Below, in pieces: positions 17,968 through 27,484 of a stretch of DNA of 64,000 nucleotides. Below the pieces are notes generated by a model. The model did not search any database and had not been told where the DNA came from. It worked only from the letters and a program-made list of their open reading frames with translations. Location: positions 516,001 to 580,000 of the forward strand of contig NZ_CP155792.1 in NCBI RefSeq assembly GCF_039729015.1, in the 5' to 3' direction. The translations under genes and the position numbers were made by a program. Position 1 is the first letter of the stretch, and every line of letters begins with the position of its first letter. The stretch is from Blastococcus sp. HT6-30. GTDB taxonomy: Bacteria > Actinomycetota > Actinomycetes > Mycobacteriales > Geodermatophilaceae.

Positions 17968-19764
17968 CTAGAGCATCGTGCGCAGGCGCTCCCGGCGCGC
18001 GCGGAGCACGTCGACCGACGCCGACGCCGACGGCGGGCCGGGCACCGACTGGCGCAGCTGGGTGTGCACCACGGCCTGCGGCTGCGAGGTGCGCGCCGCC
18101 ACCCGGTTGACCAGCCGGTTGATCTCCCGGCGCAGCTCCGCGGCGTCGCGCCAGGAGCGGCCGGCGTCGTCCTCGTCGGGGTGGTCCTCGACGACCATGA
18201 AGTCGTCGCCGTCGTTCCGGTGGCTCGCCGCGATCCGCACCCGCAGCTCGTCGTCCCGCTTGGCCAGCAGCGACGCCGTCTGCTCGGGGGTGAGCAGGCC
18301 GGGGATGCCGAGGAAGTCCTCCTCCTCGGGCGCGACGAGCGCCGGGCGGCCCTCACCGGTGTGCGCCGTCCCGCCGTGGAGGACGTGCGCGAAGCGGGCG
18401 TCGGCCTCCAGCGCCTCCCACTGCTTCAGCTCGCCCTCGCGCGGCTCCCGTGGCGGCAGGTCGAGCGCCTCCAGCTCCTCGTCGGGCTGGGTCCTGGGCG
18501 GCGGCATCACGTGGTTGCGCTGCTCCTCCATGGACGCGGCCAGCGACAGCAGCGGACGGACGGCGGGGAGGAACACCGTCGCCGACTCGTGCGAGGCCCG
18601 GGAGCGGACCACGCGGCCGACGGCCTGGGCGAAGAACAGCGGCGTCCGGTAGGAGGTCATCCAGGCCAGGACGGCGGCCCGCGGGACGTCGACGCCCTCG
18701 GAGATCATCCGCACGCAGACCGCGATCCGGGCACCGCCCTTGTTGAACTTCTCGATCTTCTTCGACGCCTTCGGGTCGTCCGACAGGATCAGCTCTGGCG
18801 CCTTGCCGGTGACCCGCCGCACGATCTTGGCGTAGTCGCGGGCGTCGTCCTGGTCGCTGGCGAGGATCAGCCCGGCGGCGTCGGGCATGCCGCCCTCCTC
18901 ACGGAGGTGGGTGATCCGGTCGTCCATCGCGGCGATGACGTGCGGCACCCACTGGCCCTTGGGGTCCAGCGCGGTGCGCCAGGCCTGCATCTCCACCGAC
19001 TTGGTGCCGGCCTCGCTCAACGAGGCGGCGACGACCTCGCCGGCGGAGTTCCGCCAGCGCGAGGTGCCGGTGTACGCGGCGAAGACGACGGGGCGGACGA
19101 CGTTGTCGGCGAGCGCCTCCTTGTAGCCGTAGGTGTAGTCAGCCCTGCTGACCAGCCCGATCCCGCCGGAGCCGTCGTCGCCCTCGAAGGAGTCCTCCTC
19201 GTAGCGGACGAAGGGGATGCGCTCGTCGGGCTTGGTGCGGAACGGCGTCCCGGTGAGGCAGAGCCGGCGGGCGGCCATGCCGTACGCCTCCTCGACCGCC
19301 TCGCCCCACGAGAGGCCGTCGCCGGCGTGGTGGACCTCGTCGAGGATCACCAGCGACTTCACGGCCGTGGAGCGAGCGGCGTGCAGCATCGGCTTGCCGG
19401 CGACCTGCGCGTAGGTGGTCACGTAGCCCTGCGTGCCGGCGCGGACCGGCCCGACGGCGTTGGTCAGGTTCGGGTCGAGGACGATGCCCATCGCGTCGGC
19501 GGCCTCGGCCCACTGCAGGCGCAGGTGGTCGGTCGGGCAGACGACGACGACGCGGGCGACCTCACGGCGGGACAGCAGCCGGGCGGCCAGCGTCAGGGCG
19601 AAGGTCGTCTTGCCGGCGCCCGGCGTAGCGGTGACCAGGAAGTCCTTGGGGGAGGCTTCCTCGTACTGGCCGAGGGCAGCCTGCTGCCATGCCCGGAGCG
19701 GTCGGCTGGTCGTCTGCGGGGCCCGGGCCGCCGCTGCTGCTGCAGTCGCCATGTCGGGGCCCAT
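17968..19764 (-). CDS. DEAD/DEAH-box helicase (superfamily 2)
   Basis: A protein of about 598 residues with a full set of SF2 motifs: LRAWQQAAL (Q-like region), TATPGAGKTTFALTLA (Walker A), VVVVCPTDHLRLQW (Ia), VILDEVHHAG (DEVH box), LCLTGTPFRT (III), AVCVRMISEGVDVPRAAV (V) and QAVGRVVRSR (VI). The C-terminal 200 residues are a family-specific region rich in acidic residues. It resembles ResIII/Rad25-type translocases of actinobacteria; a role in DNA repair or restriction is inference. ATG 19764 is used; ATG 19752 is an alternative. It is divergent from the HNH gene, sharing a 353-bp upstream region. Confidence 0.8.
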   Translation of the reverse strand: MGPDMATAAAAAARAPQTTSRPLRAWQQAALGQYEEASPKDFLVTATPGAGKTTFALTLAARLLSRREVARVVVVCPTDHLRLQWAEAADAMGIVLDPNLTNAVGPVRAGTQGYVTTYAQVAGKPMLHAARSTAVKSLVILDEVHHAGDGLSWGEAVEEAYGMAARRLCLTGTPFRTKPDERIPFVRYEEDSFEGDDGSGGIGLVSRADYTYGYKEALADNVVRPVVFAAYTGTSRWRNSAGEVVAASLSEAGTKSVEMQAWRTALDPKGQWVPHVIAAMDDRITHLREEGGMPDAAGLILASDQDDARDYAKIVRRVTGKAPELILSDDPKASKKIEKFNKGGARIAVCVRMISEGVDVPRAAVLAWMTSYRTPLFFAQAVGRVVRSRASHESATVFLPAVRPLLSLAASMEEQRNHVMPPPRTQPDEELEALDLPPREPREGELKQWEALEADARFAHVLHGGTAHTGEGRPALVAPEEEDFLGIPGLLTPEQTASLLAKRDDELRVRIAASHRNDGDDFMVVEDHPDEDDAGRSWRDAAELRREINRLVNRVAARTSQPQAVVHTQLRQSVPGPPSASASVDVLRARRERLRTML

Positions 19765-20097
19765 TCTGGTCGGCGACCGGGCAACACGCCCAACGGGGCC
19801 CTCCCGCGCGCCACCGCCACCGCCCCGTATGGAGGCGGCCACGCACGCCGCTGACCAGCGGTCTTTCGCTCGAGTCCCGACGGCGGTATGGCGTGGATCA
19901 CCGGCGTGCCGGACCGACCCGTCACGTCACGCCGGTCACGCCCGACGCACGGGTCAGGGCAGCCCCGGGAGAAGCTCGTCCAGCGTCACCGGGAGGTCTC
20001 GCACCCGCGCGCCCGGCTGCTGGCCCGGTGCGCAGCAGATCACCGCACTGCCCGACTCGTCCCCGCTCCTGCCCGGGTCGGCGAGAACTGTCGGTGG

Positions 20098-20113
20098 TCG
20101 AACATACGATCGA
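20098..20113 (+). promoter_or_regulatory. LexA-type SOS box overlapping a -10 element
   Basis: TCGAACATACGATCGA matches the actinobacterial SOS box TCGAAC-N4-GTTCGA at 11 of 12 defined positions. It overlaps a -10-like TACGAT (20105-20110) that ends 7 nt before the ATG. LexA bound here would block the promoter directly. Confidence 0.7.
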
Positions 20114-20117
20114 TCCC

Positions 20118-22205
20118 ATGAAGGATGTCGCCCCGACGACGGGTGCCCCGCCGCGTGCGCCGTCGGCGGCCTGGGCGTCCGGGCCCCTCGGTGCGGTGCA
20201 GGCCGCCGACCGGGAGATCGCCCGGCAGACCGCACTGCGGGCGCGGGCGGTGGCCGAGTTCGCCGCCACCCGGCCCGCGTCGGCCGACCGGCAGCCGGGG
20301 GAGCCGGGTGCCATGAGCGGCGAGCGCCGGGCCTCCCGTCCCGAGGTGCTCGCCGACGTCAGCGAGTGGGCGGCTCAGGAGCTCGTCGTCGCGCTGTCGA
20401 TCTCGTCGCAGGCGGCCGAGGCGCTGCTCGCCCGGTCGCTCACCCTCGTGCACCGGCTGCCTCGCACCCTGGCCGGGCTGGAGTCGGGCGCGCTCCACGT
20501 CGGGCAGCTGTGGCCGATGCTGGACAAGGTCGCGCCGATCGCCGACGCGACGGTCCGCGGTGAGGTCGAGGCCGAGCTGCTGGCCTGGGCGGCGGGACGG
20601 GTCGCCACACCCGCGCATCTGGGCGCCAAGGCGCGGCGCCTGGTGCTCCGGCGGGACGCCCGCGACGCCGCCGACCGGCTGCACCGGGCGCTGCGCCGAC
20701 GCGGGGTGTCGGTGCGGCCCCACACTGAGGACGGGATGGCCGTGCTGAGCGCCCTGCTGACCGTGCCCGAGGCGCAGGCGCTGCTGGCTGCGCTCGGTCG
20801 GTACGCCGATGCCCTCGACGCCGACCCGGACGACCAGCGCACCCGCGGCCAGAAGATGGCCGACTGCCTGCTCGACCTCGTGCTGCGGCCCGGCGAGAAC
20901 GGCCTTCCGCCCGTGCAGGCGCAGCTCACCGTGGTCGCCGGCGTGCGCACCCTGCTGGGTGGCGACGAACCGGGGGAGATCGGCGGGCAGCCGGTCCCGG
21001 CGGAGATGGTCCGCGCCCTCTCCCGCGCCCTGGGGCTGCTGCCCGATCCCGCGCCGCCCGGGAGGTGGCCAGGCGTGCCGCCGGGTGCCCGGTCGGCGGA
21101 CCCGAACCGGATCGAGGGGCCGGGAGCGAGCGACGAGGAGGCCCTCGCCGACTGGTGGACGGCCACCGAGGCGCGGGTCCTCGAGGAGTGGGGCGGCGAG
21201 GACGATCCGCCACCCGAGGAGATGGCCCGGTACTGGGCAGAGGTCGCTCGCTGGGAGCGGATGCCCTCGGCGGCCGACCTCGGGAATCCGGACGACCCGG
21301 GGCCACCGGACGACCCGGGGTCACCGGCCGACGCCGGCTCGCCGGACCACGCGCTCGACCCCGTGCCCGACGAGGCGCTCGATTCCTGGTCCGACCGTGC
21401 GGCCGATACCTCGCCCGAAGACGCGATCGACCATGCGCCCGAGGAGGATCCCGCTCCAGGCGTGGCCGCGGGGCCCTCGGGGGGCGGCTGGGCTGCGGCG
21501 GACCGTGCCGTCCAGTCGGCGGGTGGGGTCCTGCTCGATCTGCAGCGGGCGGTCGGCCGTGCCCAGTGCGCGGTGACGGCGGCGCAGCGCCTCGACGCCC
21601 ACGATGAGGACGCATGGCAGCGCGGCCCGGCAGGGCAGGTGTCCGCTGCGGCCGACGCGCTGGCCGCGCTCCGCGTCGCCGGCGTCGCGCAACGGACCGC
21701 GCTGACCTCCCTGCTCGACGCGACGGCCGGCGGCGGCCTGGTGGACCGCCCCCGGGTCGCGGTCGTCGACGAGCTGACCGGCGCCCTCCTGGCGCTGACC
21801 GACAGCCGGGAGCTGCGGCGGCTGGCGCACTGCGGCGCCGCGAGCTGCCGCCGCGACCCCGTCCGGTGCGACCACGACCTCGCCGGGCGACCCGGGCTCG
21901 GCCCGCCATCACCCACCGACGGCTACCGCCCCAGCGCAGCGCTGGACCGCTACGTCCGTGCCCGCGACCGCCGGTGCCGGTTCCCCGGCTGCCACCGGCC
22001 GGTGCCACGCGGTGGCGAGCTCGACCACGACCGGCGGTGGCCCGACGGCGAGACGAGCACGGCGAACCTCGTCGGCTACTGCACGTCCCACCACCGCGGA
22101 AAGCACCAGGCGCCCGGGTGGACGCACCACCTGGCCGCCGACGGCACGCTGACGGTGACGAGCCCGACCGGCCTGGTGGCGGGCACCTCGCCGCCGCCCT
22201 ACTGA
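20118..22205 (+). CDS. DUF222 (13E12-type) HNH endonuclease
   Basis: A 695-residue protein: an N-terminal DUF222 (13E12 repeat) helical domain at about 20-340, a central acidic Pro/Asp-rich linker at about 380-450 with repeated DDPG units, and a C-terminal HNH nuclease at about 610-665 (RCRFPGCHRP, ELDHDRRW, NLVGYCTSHHRGKHQ) with the zinc Cys and catalytic His present. The family is multi-copy in actinobacteria; in mycobacteria many 13E12 genes carry LexA boxes. Here a near-perfect SOS box ends 4 bp before the ATG, leaving no room for a ribosome-binding site, so the mRNA is probably leaderless and DNA-damage induced. The acidic linker is unusually long. Confidence 0.88.
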   Translation: MKDVAPTTGAPPRAPSAAWASGPLGAVQAADREIARQTALRARAVAEFAATRPASADRQPGEPGAMSGERRASRPEVLADVSEWAAQELVVALSISSQAAEALLARSLTLVHRLPRTLAGLESGALHVGQLWPMLDKVAPIADATVRGEVEAELLAWAAGRVATPAHLGAKARRLVLRRDARDAADRLHRALRRRGVSVRPHTEDGMAVLSALLTVPEAQALLAALGRYADALDADPDDQRTRGQKMADCLLDLVLRPGENGLPPVQAQLTVVAGVRTLLGGDEPGEIGGQPVPAEMVRALSRALGLLPDPAPPGRWPGVPPGARSADPNRIEGPGASDEEALADWWTATEARVLEEWGGEDDPPPEEMARYWAEVARWERMPSAADLGNPDDPGPPDDPGSPADAGSPDHALDPVPDEALDSWSDRAADTSPEDAIDHAPEEDPAPGVAAGPSGGGWAAADRAVQSAGGVLLDLQRAVGRAQCAVTAAQRLDAHDEDAWQRGPAGQVSAAADALAALRVAGVAQRTALTSLLDATAGGGLVDRPRVAVVDELTGALLALTDSRELRRLAHCGAASCRRDPVRCDHDLAGRPGLGPPSPTDGYRPSAALDRYVRARDRRCRFPGCHRPVPRGGELDHDRRWPDGETSTANLVGYCTSHHRGKHQAPGWTHHLAADGTLTVTSPTGLVAGTSPPPY

Positions 22206-22356
22206 GGCGTCGACGGCACCACGGTCCGGCCGCATGGCGCGCTGCGTCACCGTCGCGCTCGGGGCGGACGCCCCGCAGGCGGTGGCCCGGGTGGAAGGTG
22301 TGGTGCCGGTCGGCTCCGTCGATCACCTGCCGACCGGCATCCGGTGACGCGAGGGG

Positions 22357-24042
22357 TCAGTCCGCGGGCTCGTCCACCCAGTCGGGGCCGTTGACCTCGC
22401 CTGGGCCGGCCAGGTCGGCGGCGTCGACGATCGTGTAGGCGTAGCCCTGCTCGGCGAGGAAGCGCTGCCGGTGCGCGGCGTACTCGCTGTCGAGGGTGTC
22501 GCGGCTGACCACCGTGTAGAAGTGCGCCTGCCGGCCGTCGGCCTTCGGGCGCAGCACCCGGCCGAGCCGCTGGGCCTCCTCCTGCCGAGAGCCGAACGTC
22601 CCCGACACCTGCACCGCGACGGCGGCCTCGGGCAGGTCGATGGAGAAGTTGGCGACCTTGGAGACGACCAGGGTCTTGATCTCCCCGGTGCGGAACGCCT
22701 GGAAGAGCCGCTCCCGCTCCTTGTTCGTGGTCGAGCCCTGGATGACCGGGGCGTCGAGCGTGGTGCCGAGCTCCTCGAGCTGGTCGAGGTAGGCCCCGAT
22801 GACGAGCTTCTGCTCTTCGGGGTGGCGCTCGAGCACCCGCCGGATCACCGGCAGCTTCGACTGCGCGGTGGCCGCGATCCGGTACCGCTCCTCGGGCTCG
22901 GCGACGGCGTAGGTCATCCGCTCCTCGTCGTCGAGCGAGACCCGCACCTCGATGCACTCGGCCGGCGCGATGTAGCCCTGCGCCTCGATGTCGCGCCACG
23001 GGGCGTCGTACCGCTTGGGGCCGATCAGCGAGAACACGTCGTCCTCACGCCCGTCCTCGCGCACCAGCGTCGCGGTCAGCCCCAGCCGGCGGCGGGACTG
23101 CAGGTCGGCGGTCAGCCGGAAGATCGGCGCCGGGAGGAGGTGCACCTCGTCGTAGACGATCAAGCCCCAGTCCTGGGCGTCGAACAGGTCCAGGTGCCGG
23201 TACTCGCCCTTCCGGCGGGTGGTGATCACCTGGTAGGTCGCGATGGTGACCGGCCGGATCTCCTTGCGCTCACCGGAGTACTCGCCGATCTCGTCCTCGG
23301 TCAGCGACGTGCGGGCGATCAGCTCGCGCTTCCACTGCCGCCCCGCGACGGTGTTGGTCACCAGGATCAGCGTGGTGGCCTTCGCCTCGGCCATCGCCGC
23401 GGCGCCGACCAGGGTCTTCCCCGCGCCGCAGGGCAGCACGACGACGCCCGAGCCACCGGCCCAGAAGCCCTCGACGGCTTCCTGCTGGTAGTCGCGCAGG
23501 TGCCAGTCGGCCTGGTCCAGCTCGATCGGGTGGGCCTGGCCGTCGACGTAGCCGGCCAGGTCCTCGGCCGGCCAGCCGACCTTCAGCAGGGCCTGCTTGA
23601 GCCGGCCGCGCTCCGACGGGTGGACGACGACGGAGTCGGAGTCGATCCGCGCGCCCAGCATCGGGGCGACCCGCTTGGAGCGGATGACCTCCTCCAGCAC
23701 CGCGCGGTCGGTGGTCGTGAGCACCAGCCCGTGCACCGGGTTGTTGGCCAGCGTCAGCCGCCCGAACCGGTCCATCGTGTCGGCGACGTCGACCAGCAGC
23801 GCGTGCGGCACCGGGTAGCGGGAGTACCGCACCAGGGCGTCGACGACCTGCTCGGCGTCGTGCCCGGCCGCCCGGGCGTTCCACAGCGCGAGCGGCGTCA
23901 CCCGGTAGGTGTGCACGTGCTCGGGTGAGCGCTCCAGCTCGGCGAACGGCGCGATCGCCGACCGGCAGTCACGGGCCAGCGGGTGGTCGACCTCGAGCAG
24001 CAGGGTCTTGTCCGACTGCACGATGAGCGGACCGTCGTTCAC
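22357..24042 (-). CDS. DNA repair helicase XPB
   Basis: A 561-residue SF2 helicase of the bacterial XPB/ERCC3 family. An N-terminal XPB damage-recognition-like domain (about 1-170) precedes the helicase core: RDYQQEAVEGFW, Walker A LPCGAGKTLV (Lys near 209), YDEVHLLP (DEVH near 296), LTATLVREDGRE (motif III with an RED-like sequence), and QEEAQRLGRVLRPK (motif VI). Bacterial XPB unwinds DNA 3'-5' and is implicated in nucleotide excision repair, though not essential in mycobacteria. A second, helicase-associated XPB-like gene lies 600 bp upstream on the same strand. The GTG start follows GGAAAGAG. Confidence 0.9.
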   Translation of the reverse strand: MNDGPLIVQSDKTLLLEVDHPLARDCRSAIAPFAELERSPEHVHTYRVTPLALWNARAAGHDAEQVVDALVRYSRYPVPHALLVDVADTMDRFGRLTLANNPVHGLVLTTTDRAVLEEVIRSKRVAPMLGARIDSDSVVVHPSERGRLKQALLKVGWPAEDLAGYVDGQAHPIELDQADWHLRDYQQEAVEGFWAGGSGVVVLPCGAGKTLVGAAAMAEAKATTLILVTNTVAGRQWKRELIARTSLTEDEIGEYSGERKEIRPVTIATYQVITTRRKGEYRHLDLFDAQDWGLIVYDEVHLLPAPIFRLTADLQSRRRLGLTATLVREDGREDDVFSLIGPKRYDAPWRDIEAQGYIAPAECIEVRVSLDDEERMTYAVAEPEERYRIAATAQSKLPVIRRVLERHPEEQKLVIGAYLDQLEELGTTLDAPVIQGSTTNKERERLFQAFRTGEIKTLVVSKVANFSIDLPEAAVAVQVSGTFGSRQEEAQRLGRVLRPKADGRQAHFYTVVSRDTLDSEYAAHRQRFLAEQGYAYTIVDAADLAGPGEVNGPDWVDEPAD

Positions 24043-24134
24043 GCATCACTCTTTCCGTCGCGGGAGGTGCCGGGCGCGAGCCGCCGCACCGGACCATCCA
24101 CCGTAACCCCGTGCGGCCCCGGGACCTTCCCGCC

Positions 24135-24140
24135 TAGGTT
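24135..24140 (+). promoter_or_regulatory. -10-like TAGGTT for the DUF1648 gene
   Basis: TAGGTT lies 6 nt before the ATG at 24147. No ribosome-binding site fits in between, so a leaderless mRNA is likely. Confidence 0.45.
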
Positions 24141-24146
24141 GCTCCC

Positions 24147-24647
24147 ATGGGCCGCCCGCGCACGTGGTTCGCCGCCTGCGCGGTGCTCTACGCCGCCGTC
24201 TGGGCGTGGTCCTGGACCCGGCTGCCGGAGCGGGTGCCCACCCACTTCGGCGGCGGCGGCCAGCCCGACGACTGGAGCAGCCGGGCCGCCGCGCTGTGGT
24301 TCAGCGGGCTGCTCGGCCTCGGCATGGTCCTGCTCTTCGCCGGCCTGGTCCAGCTCGTACGGCGGGCTCCGGCGGCGATGGTGGACGCGCCACGCCCCGA
24401 GTACTGGAAGCGGCCGGAGAACCTCGGCCGGCTGCGGAAGATCGCCGTCGCGGATCTCTGGCTGCTCGGCGCCTGGACGCTGCTGCTGCTCACCGCCGTC
24501 GACTGGCTGGTCGTCCGGGCCGCGACGGCGGAGGACCCTGCTCTGGGCCCGTGGCCGCTGCTCCTGGTGGGCGGCTACCTCGTCGGCGTCCTGGGCCGGG
24601 TGGTGTGGATGGTCACCCGCCGTTATCCGGTGCCGGAGAACGGCTGA
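24147..24647 (+). CDS. DUF1648 membrane protein
   Basis: A 166-residue membrane protein. The first helix (WFAACAVLYAAVWAWSW) is followed by LPERVPTHFGGGGQPDDW, the DUF1648 signature also seen near the start of SdpI-like proteins. Three more helices follow (about 45-65, 95-120, 135-155). It is shorter than SdpI immunity proteins and has no toxin gene nearby. The gene lies alone between two minus-strand helicase-like genes. Confidence 0.8.
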   Translation: MGRPRTWFAACAVLYAAVWAWSWTRLPERVPTHFGGGGQPDDWSSRAAALWFSGLLGLGMVLLFAGLVQLVRRAPAAMVDAPRPEYWKRPENLGRLRKIAVADLWLLGAWTLLLLTAVDWLVVRAATAEDPALGPWPLLLVGGYLVGVLGRVVWMVTRRYPVPENG

Positions 24648-24654
24648 CCCGGGC

Positions 24655-26907
24655 TCAGACCGTGTCGTCGGGCTCGACGAGGGCGACCGAGGTGATCCGG
24701 TGCACGGCGAACGTGCGGTTCTCCCCGCGCCGCTCGTCGTAGCCGGAGAGGAAGCCGCCGGCCAGCGACACCGGCTGCACCACCCGCTGGCTGCCGCTGC
24801 CCTGGGCGTCGACGTAGCCCAGCCACACGGGCACGCCCTCGCGGACCGCGCGGGACAGCAGTTCCAGCGTCGACGCCGTCGTCACGCCGGGCACCTGGCG
24901 CACCGCCTCGCCGCGGCGGGCGGCCAGCGCGGCGTCGCCCGCGCGGATCTCGCGGACCGTGGCGTCCAGGTCGTCGGCCGAGAGCGGGCGCGGCGCCGGA
25001 TGCGACTCGCTGCCGGTCCGGCGGCCGGCGGCGCGGGGCCGGGCCGGCGGGCGGGTGAGGACGGCGCCGCCCGGGTTCTCGCCGGCCGGCGCGTAGCCCG
25101 CCTCGCGGAGCACCGTGAGCACCTCGTCAGCCCCCAGCCCGCTGACCAGCACGCCGGGTGCCAGCCGGCGCAGCTCGGCGGCGGCGGTGCGGCGGTCGTT
25201 GAGCACCTGGGAGAGCAGCCCGTGGTCGTCCGAGCGCACGTACGACTCGATCGCGCCCACCCGCAGCCGCCCGTGCTGGCGCGCGACGTCGTCGACCAGG
25301 TAGTCCAGGGCCTGGGGCACCGGCGTGCGTGACGCGCGGGCGAAGAAGTCGTGCAGGTCCGAGGCCGACCACCCGGCGTCGAGCGCGCGGCGGATCGAGG
25401 ACTCCGAGACCCGGAACACCGTCGCACCGCCGGAGGACTCGACGTCGGCGACGACGGACAGGGTGTCGGCCAGCTCCGCGACCAGGGGACCGGGGGCGAT
25501 CAGCGAGAGGTCGGGCTGGGCGAGCACGTGGTCGACCGGCTCGGGCAGCAGCCCCCGCATGCCGTCCGCGGCGCCGTCCTCGCCCGCCGCGAGCAGCCCG
25601 CGGCCGGCGCTGGTGAGCACCCCGGACACCAGGACGCCGAGCCGCGCGGCCTCGGTGAGCATGTCGGGCACCGGGGCGAGCCGGTCGGCCCGGCGCGGGG
25701 TGCGCCAGCGCAGCAGCGCGGTCAGGTCCTCCGGCGCCAGTCCGGAGCCCGGGGGCTGCTCGGCGAGCACGGTGAGCGCCGCGCGGCGGATCGCCGGTGC
25801 GGTGTGCCGCACCAGGTCGGGGGAGAGCGCGTTGGCCGCCTTGCCCGCGAGGTCGCGCACCCCGACCAGCGAGGGCAGCCGCACGCACTCCAGCCAGCCG
25901 GCGGCCAGCACGGCCCAGCGGTCGGCGAGGTCCTGCTCCCGCCACAGGTCGTAGGCTCGGGTGGGCAGCCACTCGTCGCGGTGCGGCCCGCCGACGTCGA
26001 GCAGCCCGCCGGCGTTCGCCAGCTCCAGCAGCCAGGCCGCCTCCGGCTCCGTCACGTGCAGCGCCCGCGCCAGGCGCTTCTGGTCGCGCACGCCCACGCC
26101 GCCGCTGCGCAGCAGCCCGGCGGGCTCCTCCTCGAGCAGCGCGAGCAGCTCGCCGATCCGGCCGACCGCCTCCAGCGCGGCGCCCGCGGCCCGGCGATCG
26201 AGCACCGCGCGGTCCTGGGTGACGAGGTCCGGCTCGGGCCGGTGCCGCGGCGGGCCGTAGGGCCGGTCGCCGCGCAGCAGCAGGCCGATCTCGCGGGGCA
26301 GCTCGACGTTCAGCGCGTCGATGCGGGCGAGCAGGCCCCGCTGCAGCAGCCGGCGGGCCGGCGTCGCCGAGCCGTTGGTGGGCGCGTCGGGGAGGTGGCC
26401 CACCGGCCGGTCGCCGGCCAGCTTCTCCAGGACGGCGCGCTCCTCGGGGGCGAGCTCGGCCACCGCGGCGGGGAGGTCGGCGGGCAGCTGCACGCGCAGG
26501 TCGAGCGCGCGGCGCCCCAGGCCGGCGGGGTGCCGGACGGCGCGGCGCACCGGGTCGGGGGCGTGCAGCAGGTCGTCGCCCCACAGCAGCGCCCGGGTGG
26601 TGAGGACCTCGACCGCGCCGGTGAGGACGTCGTCGGCCACCTCGGGCAGCGCGGCGATCAGCTCGTCAGGGGCCATGCCGTCGGTGGGTGCGAGCAGGAC
26701 CACGTCGAGCACCTGCAGGGTGGTGGCGTCCAGCTCGTCGAGCGCGCGGTCGACCGACACCGGCACCGCCAGGCGGCTGGCCAGCGCCACGACGTCGGAG
26801 GGGGCGGGGCGGGCGACGTCGGGCCGGGCCACCAGCAACGCGCGCAGCTGCTCGTCGCTGCGGGTGCGCAGCCAGGCAGCGAGCGTCGCAGGGGCTTCCG
26901 TGGACAT
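24655..26907 (-). CDS. Helicase-associated (XPB/Ssl2 N-terminal-like) protein
   Basis: A 750-residue actinobacterial protein. The N-terminus (TLAAWLRTRSDEQLRALLVARPDV) and following 500 residues are winged-helix-rich, and the region near 430-560 (LSLIAPGPLVAELAD, FRVSESSIRRALDAGWSASDLHDFF) is the XPB/Ssl2-like helicase-associated domain. The C-terminus (VPVWLGYVDAQGSGSQRVVQP) is a WYL-like beta domain. There is no Walker A motif, so it is not an ATPase. It lies upstream of and on the same strand as the XPB helicase, interrupted only by the opposite DUF1648 gene; a regulatory or loading partnership with XPB is inference. ATG 26907 gives the conserved start. Confidence 0.75.
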   Translation of the reverse strand: MSTEAPATLAAWLRTRSDEQLRALLVARPDVARPAPSDVVALASRLAVPVSVDRALDELDATTLQVLDVVLLAPTDGMAPDELIAALPEVADDVLTGAVEVLTTRALLWGDDLLHAPDPVRRAVRHPAGLGRRALDLRVQLPADLPAAVAELAPEERAVLEKLAGDRPVGHLPDAPTNGSATPARRLLQRGLLARIDALNVELPREIGLLLRGDRPYGPPRHRPEPDLVTQDRAVLDRRAAGAALEAVGRIGELLALLEEEPAGLLRSGGVGVRDQKRLARALHVTEPEAAWLLELANAGGLLDVGGPHRDEWLPTRAYDLWREQDLADRWAVLAAGWLECVRLPSLVGVRDLAGKAANALSPDLVRHTAPAIRRAALTVLAEQPPGSGLAPEDLTALLRWRTPRRADRLAPVPDMLTEAARLGVLVSGVLTSAGRGLLAAGEDGAADGMRGLLPEPVDHVLAQPDLSLIAPGPLVAELADTLSVVADVESSGGATVFRVSESSIRRALDAGWSASDLHDFFARASRTPVPQALDYLVDDVARQHGRLRVGAIESYVRSDDHGLLSQVLNDRRTAAAELRRLAPGVLVSGLGADEVLTVLREAGYAPAGENPGGAVLTRPPARPRAAGRRTGSESHPAPRPLSADDLDATVREIRAGDAALAARRGEAVRQVPGVTTASTLELLSRAVREGVPVWLGYVDAQGSGSQRVVQPVSLAGGFLSGYDERRGENRTFAVHRITSVALVEPDDTV

Positions 26908-26947
26908 CCGGTCCACGCTACGTCGCCGACCGCGCCGGTGCTGCTGC

Positions 26948-26953
26948 CAGCAT
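26948..26953 (+). promoter_or_regulatory. -10-like CAGCAT for the downstream membrane protein
   Basis: CAGCAT followed by 6 nt and then ATG 26960. The same arrangement (CAGCAT-N6-start) recurs before pdxH. Confidence 0.35.
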
Positions 26954-26959
26954 GGGTGC

Positions 26960-27484
26960 ATGCACCCGGCGAGTGACGATCCGCAGACCAGGACGGCCCT
27001 CGCCGCGTACCAGGTGGGTGCCCTGCGCTGGCTCGGGGGCGGCGTGATCGCCATCGTCCTGGGGGCCCTGCTCGGTGCCGCCGCGGTGTCGGCCGCCGGT
27101 GAGGGCGGTGGGCGCATCCCCGGGGCCGGGCTCGCCGTCATCGCCCTGGTGGCAGGCGGGCTGGCCGCCGTGGTCGCGGGGGCCGGCGCGCTGCTGCGCA
27201 CCCGCCGCTGGGCGCGGGCCCTCGCGGGCGCTCCCTGGCGCACCGGGACGCTGCGGATCGCCGGCCCCGCGCTGCTGGCGTTCGAGCCGGCGGGCTACGA
27301 CGAGCTGAGCGGCGAGCCGGTGCGGCTGCGGCTGCTCAGCACCGCCGTCTGGCGCACCCGGGCGGTGCAGGCCCTCGACGGCGGCACCGTGCAGGCCGCG
27401 CCGGTCGGCGGCGGCCGGTGGGTGCTCACCGCCGATGGCGCGGGCACCGTCTACGGCGCGCGCGAGGTGGCCCGGCCGCGCTGA
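26960..27484 (+). CDS. Two-helix membrane protein of unknown function
   Basis: A 174-residue protein not assigned to a family. Two helices (about 18-45 WLGGGVIAIVLGALLGAAAV and 52-75 GLAVIALVAGGLAAVVAGAGA) are followed by a soluble beta-rich part (WRTGTLRIAGPALLAFEPAGY, RWVLTADGAGTVYGAREV). The layout suggests a membrane-anchored cytoplasmic domain. It is divergent from the helicase-associated gene, with 52 bp between starts. Confidence 0.6.
   Translation: MHPASDDPQTRTALAAYQVGALRWLGGGVIAIVLGALLGAAAVSAAGEGGGRIPGAGLAVIALVAGGLAAVVAGAGALLRTRRWARALAGAPWRTGTLRIAGPALLAFEPAGYDELSGEPVRLRLLSTAVWRTRAVQALDGGTVQAAPVGGGRWVLTADGAGTVYGAREVARPR

Noticed and set aside
24147-24647. SdpI-like immunity protein
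   Set aside because: Only the DUF1648 part is present and there is no SdpC-like toxin or SdpR regulator nearby.
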